From contig JAADHL010000355.1 of NCBI GenBank assembly GCA_013151875.1, forward strand, positions 1 through 6,405: 6,405 nt of DNA. The letters run 5' to 3'. Of the stretch, positions 5,778-6,405 are shown piece by piece (the stretch's first letter is position 1; each line of letters opens with the position of its first letter). The DNA comes from Deltaproteobacteria bacterium. Lineage in GTDB: Bacteria > Myxococcota_A > UBA9042 > DTJE01. The position numbers and the translations under genes were made by a program. The notes beneath the pieces are model-generated. The model made no database searches. It was not told the origin of the DNA and saw nothing but the letters and a program-made list of their open reading frames with translations.

Positions 5778-5800
5778 ACCGCCTGGTCCCAGGGCGGTTC
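5776..5800 (+). other. Stem-loop at the end of the uracil-DNA glycosylase gene
   Basis: GAACCGCC (5776-5783) is a perfect inverted copy of GGCGGTTC (5793-5800). The inner bases can also pair (CCTG with CAGG, loop GTCC, one bulged G), making a tight hairpin that begins inside the stop codon. No T-run follows, so it is not a classic intrinsic terminator. It could weaken read-through into kdd, protect the upstream mRNA end, or form a bidirectional partial terminator. Confidence 0.5.
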
Positions 5801-5814
5801 GATGATTGACGAAC

Positions 5815-5819
5815 AGGAG
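5815..5819 (+). promoter_or_regulatory. Ribosome binding site of kdd
   Basis: AGGAG five bases before the ATG at 5825. It supports this start, which also matches the usual N-terminus of the family. Confidence 0.7.
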
Positions 5820-5824
5820 CAAAG

Positions 5825-6405
5825 ATGAGCGATCGTGAAGCGGGCATCAGGTACGGCACCCACCGGGTGATCGAGCCTGAAGGTTGCCTCCCCCAGGCGG
5901 CCAGGGTTATTGACAATTCACTTCCGATTCACCCTACGGAGATGCTGATCGACGTGGAGGTGCTCAACGTGGATTCAGCGTCCTTCACGCAGATAAAGGA
6001 GTCCGCTGGGCAGGATCCGGAAAAGGTGGCCGACGTGATCCGGCGCACCGTGGCCGAACGGGGCAAGCAGCACAACCCGGTCACGGGTTCAGGGGGCATG
6101 TTGACCGGGGTCGTGCGCGAGGTCGGAGCAGAGTACAAGGGCTCCGTCAACGCAATGCCCGGAGATCGCGTGGCCACCCTTGTATCCCTGTCGCTTACCC
6201 CGCTCAAACTGGATGCCGTCCGCAAGGTCCACATGGACCGCGATCAGGTCGAGGTCGAGGGTTACGCGATCCTGTTCGAAAGCGGGGTCGCGGTAAAGAT
6301 GCCGGATGACTTTTCCCGGGACGCCGCTCTGGCGGTGTTGGACGTGGCCGGCGCGCCCGCCCAGACGTTCAAACTGGTGAAGCCTGGGATGAACGTGGGC
6401 ATCAT
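5825..6405 (+). CDS. kdd: L-erythro-3,5-diaminohexanoate dehydrogenase, N-terminal part (cut by window edge)
   Basis: 193 complete codons are present and the frame is open to the last base. Kdd (EC 1.4.1.11) oxidatively deaminates L-erythro-3,5-diaminohexanoate to 5-amino-3-oxohexanoate with NAD(P), the dehydrogenase step of anaerobic lysine fermentation, in the cytoplasm. I recognise it from strings shared with the Fusobacterium and clostridial enzymes as I recall them: YGTHRVIEP (10-18), DSASFTQI (50-57), ERGKQHNPVTGSGGML (78-93), DRVATLVSLSLTPLK (114-128), AILFESG (148-154) and AVLDVAGAPAQT (170-181). The protein has the GroES-like fold of medium-chain dehydrogenases; its nucleotide-binding Gly motif, expected just after VKPGMNVGI, lies beyond the window. 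It follows the glycosylase by 47 bases with its own good ribosome binding site. Partner genes (kce, kal, kamA, kamDE) would be expected to the right but cannot be seen. Confidence 0.9.
   Translation, partial: MSDREAGIRYGTHRVIEPEGCLPQAARVIDNSLPIHPTEMLIDVEVLNVDSASFTQIKESAGQDPEKVADVIRRTVAERGKQHNPVTGSGGMLTGVVREVGAEYKGSVNAMPGDRVATLVSLSLTPLKLDAVRKVHMDRDQVEVEGYAILFESGVAVKMPDDFSRDAALAVLDVAGAPAQTFKLVKPGMNVGI

Noticed and set aside
5025..5822. A 265-codon open frame on the minus strand
   Set aside because: It lies antisense to the whole uracil-DNA glycosylase gene, whose four cysteines and motifs are unmistakable. Its protein shows no recognisable domain, and GC-rich coding DNA often leaves the opposite strand open.

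Overview
The window (6405 bases, GC-rich, densely coding) looks like chromosomal DNA of a Gram-negative bacterium. Two proteins carry lipobox signal peptides as full genes and a third as a fragment, and one of them is an OmpA-type peptidoglycan-binding lipoprotein with four thrombospondin type 3 (TSP3) calcium-binding repeats. A DUF4398-like helical lipoprotein placed directly before a TSP3/OmpA lipoprotein is an arrangement I associate with deltaproteobacterial lineages (Myxococcota, Desulfobacterota and relatives). That lineage call is inference from family resemblance; no rRNA or other phylogenetic marker was available to test it.

Two transcription units diverge from a short intergenic region at about 2262-2416, where a plausible promoter can be read on each strand. 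Leftward (minus strand) run tig (trigger factor), clpP (overlapping tig by 4 bases) and, 18 bases further on, the start of a small lipoprotein gene that is cut by the window edge. Rightward (plus strand) run a DUF4398-like lipoprotein, an OmpA/TSP3 lipoprotein (4-base overlap), coaBC (36-base gap), a family 4 uracil-DNA glycosylase (4-base overlap, TTG start) and, after a 47-base gap holding a stem-loop, the first 193 codons of kdd, encoding L-erythro-3,5-diaminohexanoate dehydrogenase of lysine fermentation.

The leftward unit is a protein-quality-control module: trigger factor folds nascent chains at the ribosome and ClpP is the proteolytic core of Clp proteases. The usual next gene, clpX, is not beside clpP here. 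The rightward unit mixes envelope proteins (an outer-membrane-to-peptidoglycan anchor and its partner), coenzyme A synthesis, DNA repair and amino-acid catabolism. CoA synthesis and Kdd could be linked metabolically, because the lysine fermentation pathway ends in acyl-CoA intermediates, but the layout alone does not prove this.

I see no mobile element, CRISPR array, tRNA, rRNA or toxin-antitoxin pair, and no clearly new multi-gene system. The points most worth a second look are two active-site substitutions in the CoaC half of CoaBC, the unusual ClpP (two Trp at the extreme N-terminus and altered residues around the nucleophile), and the coupled pair of DUF4398-like lipoproteins.
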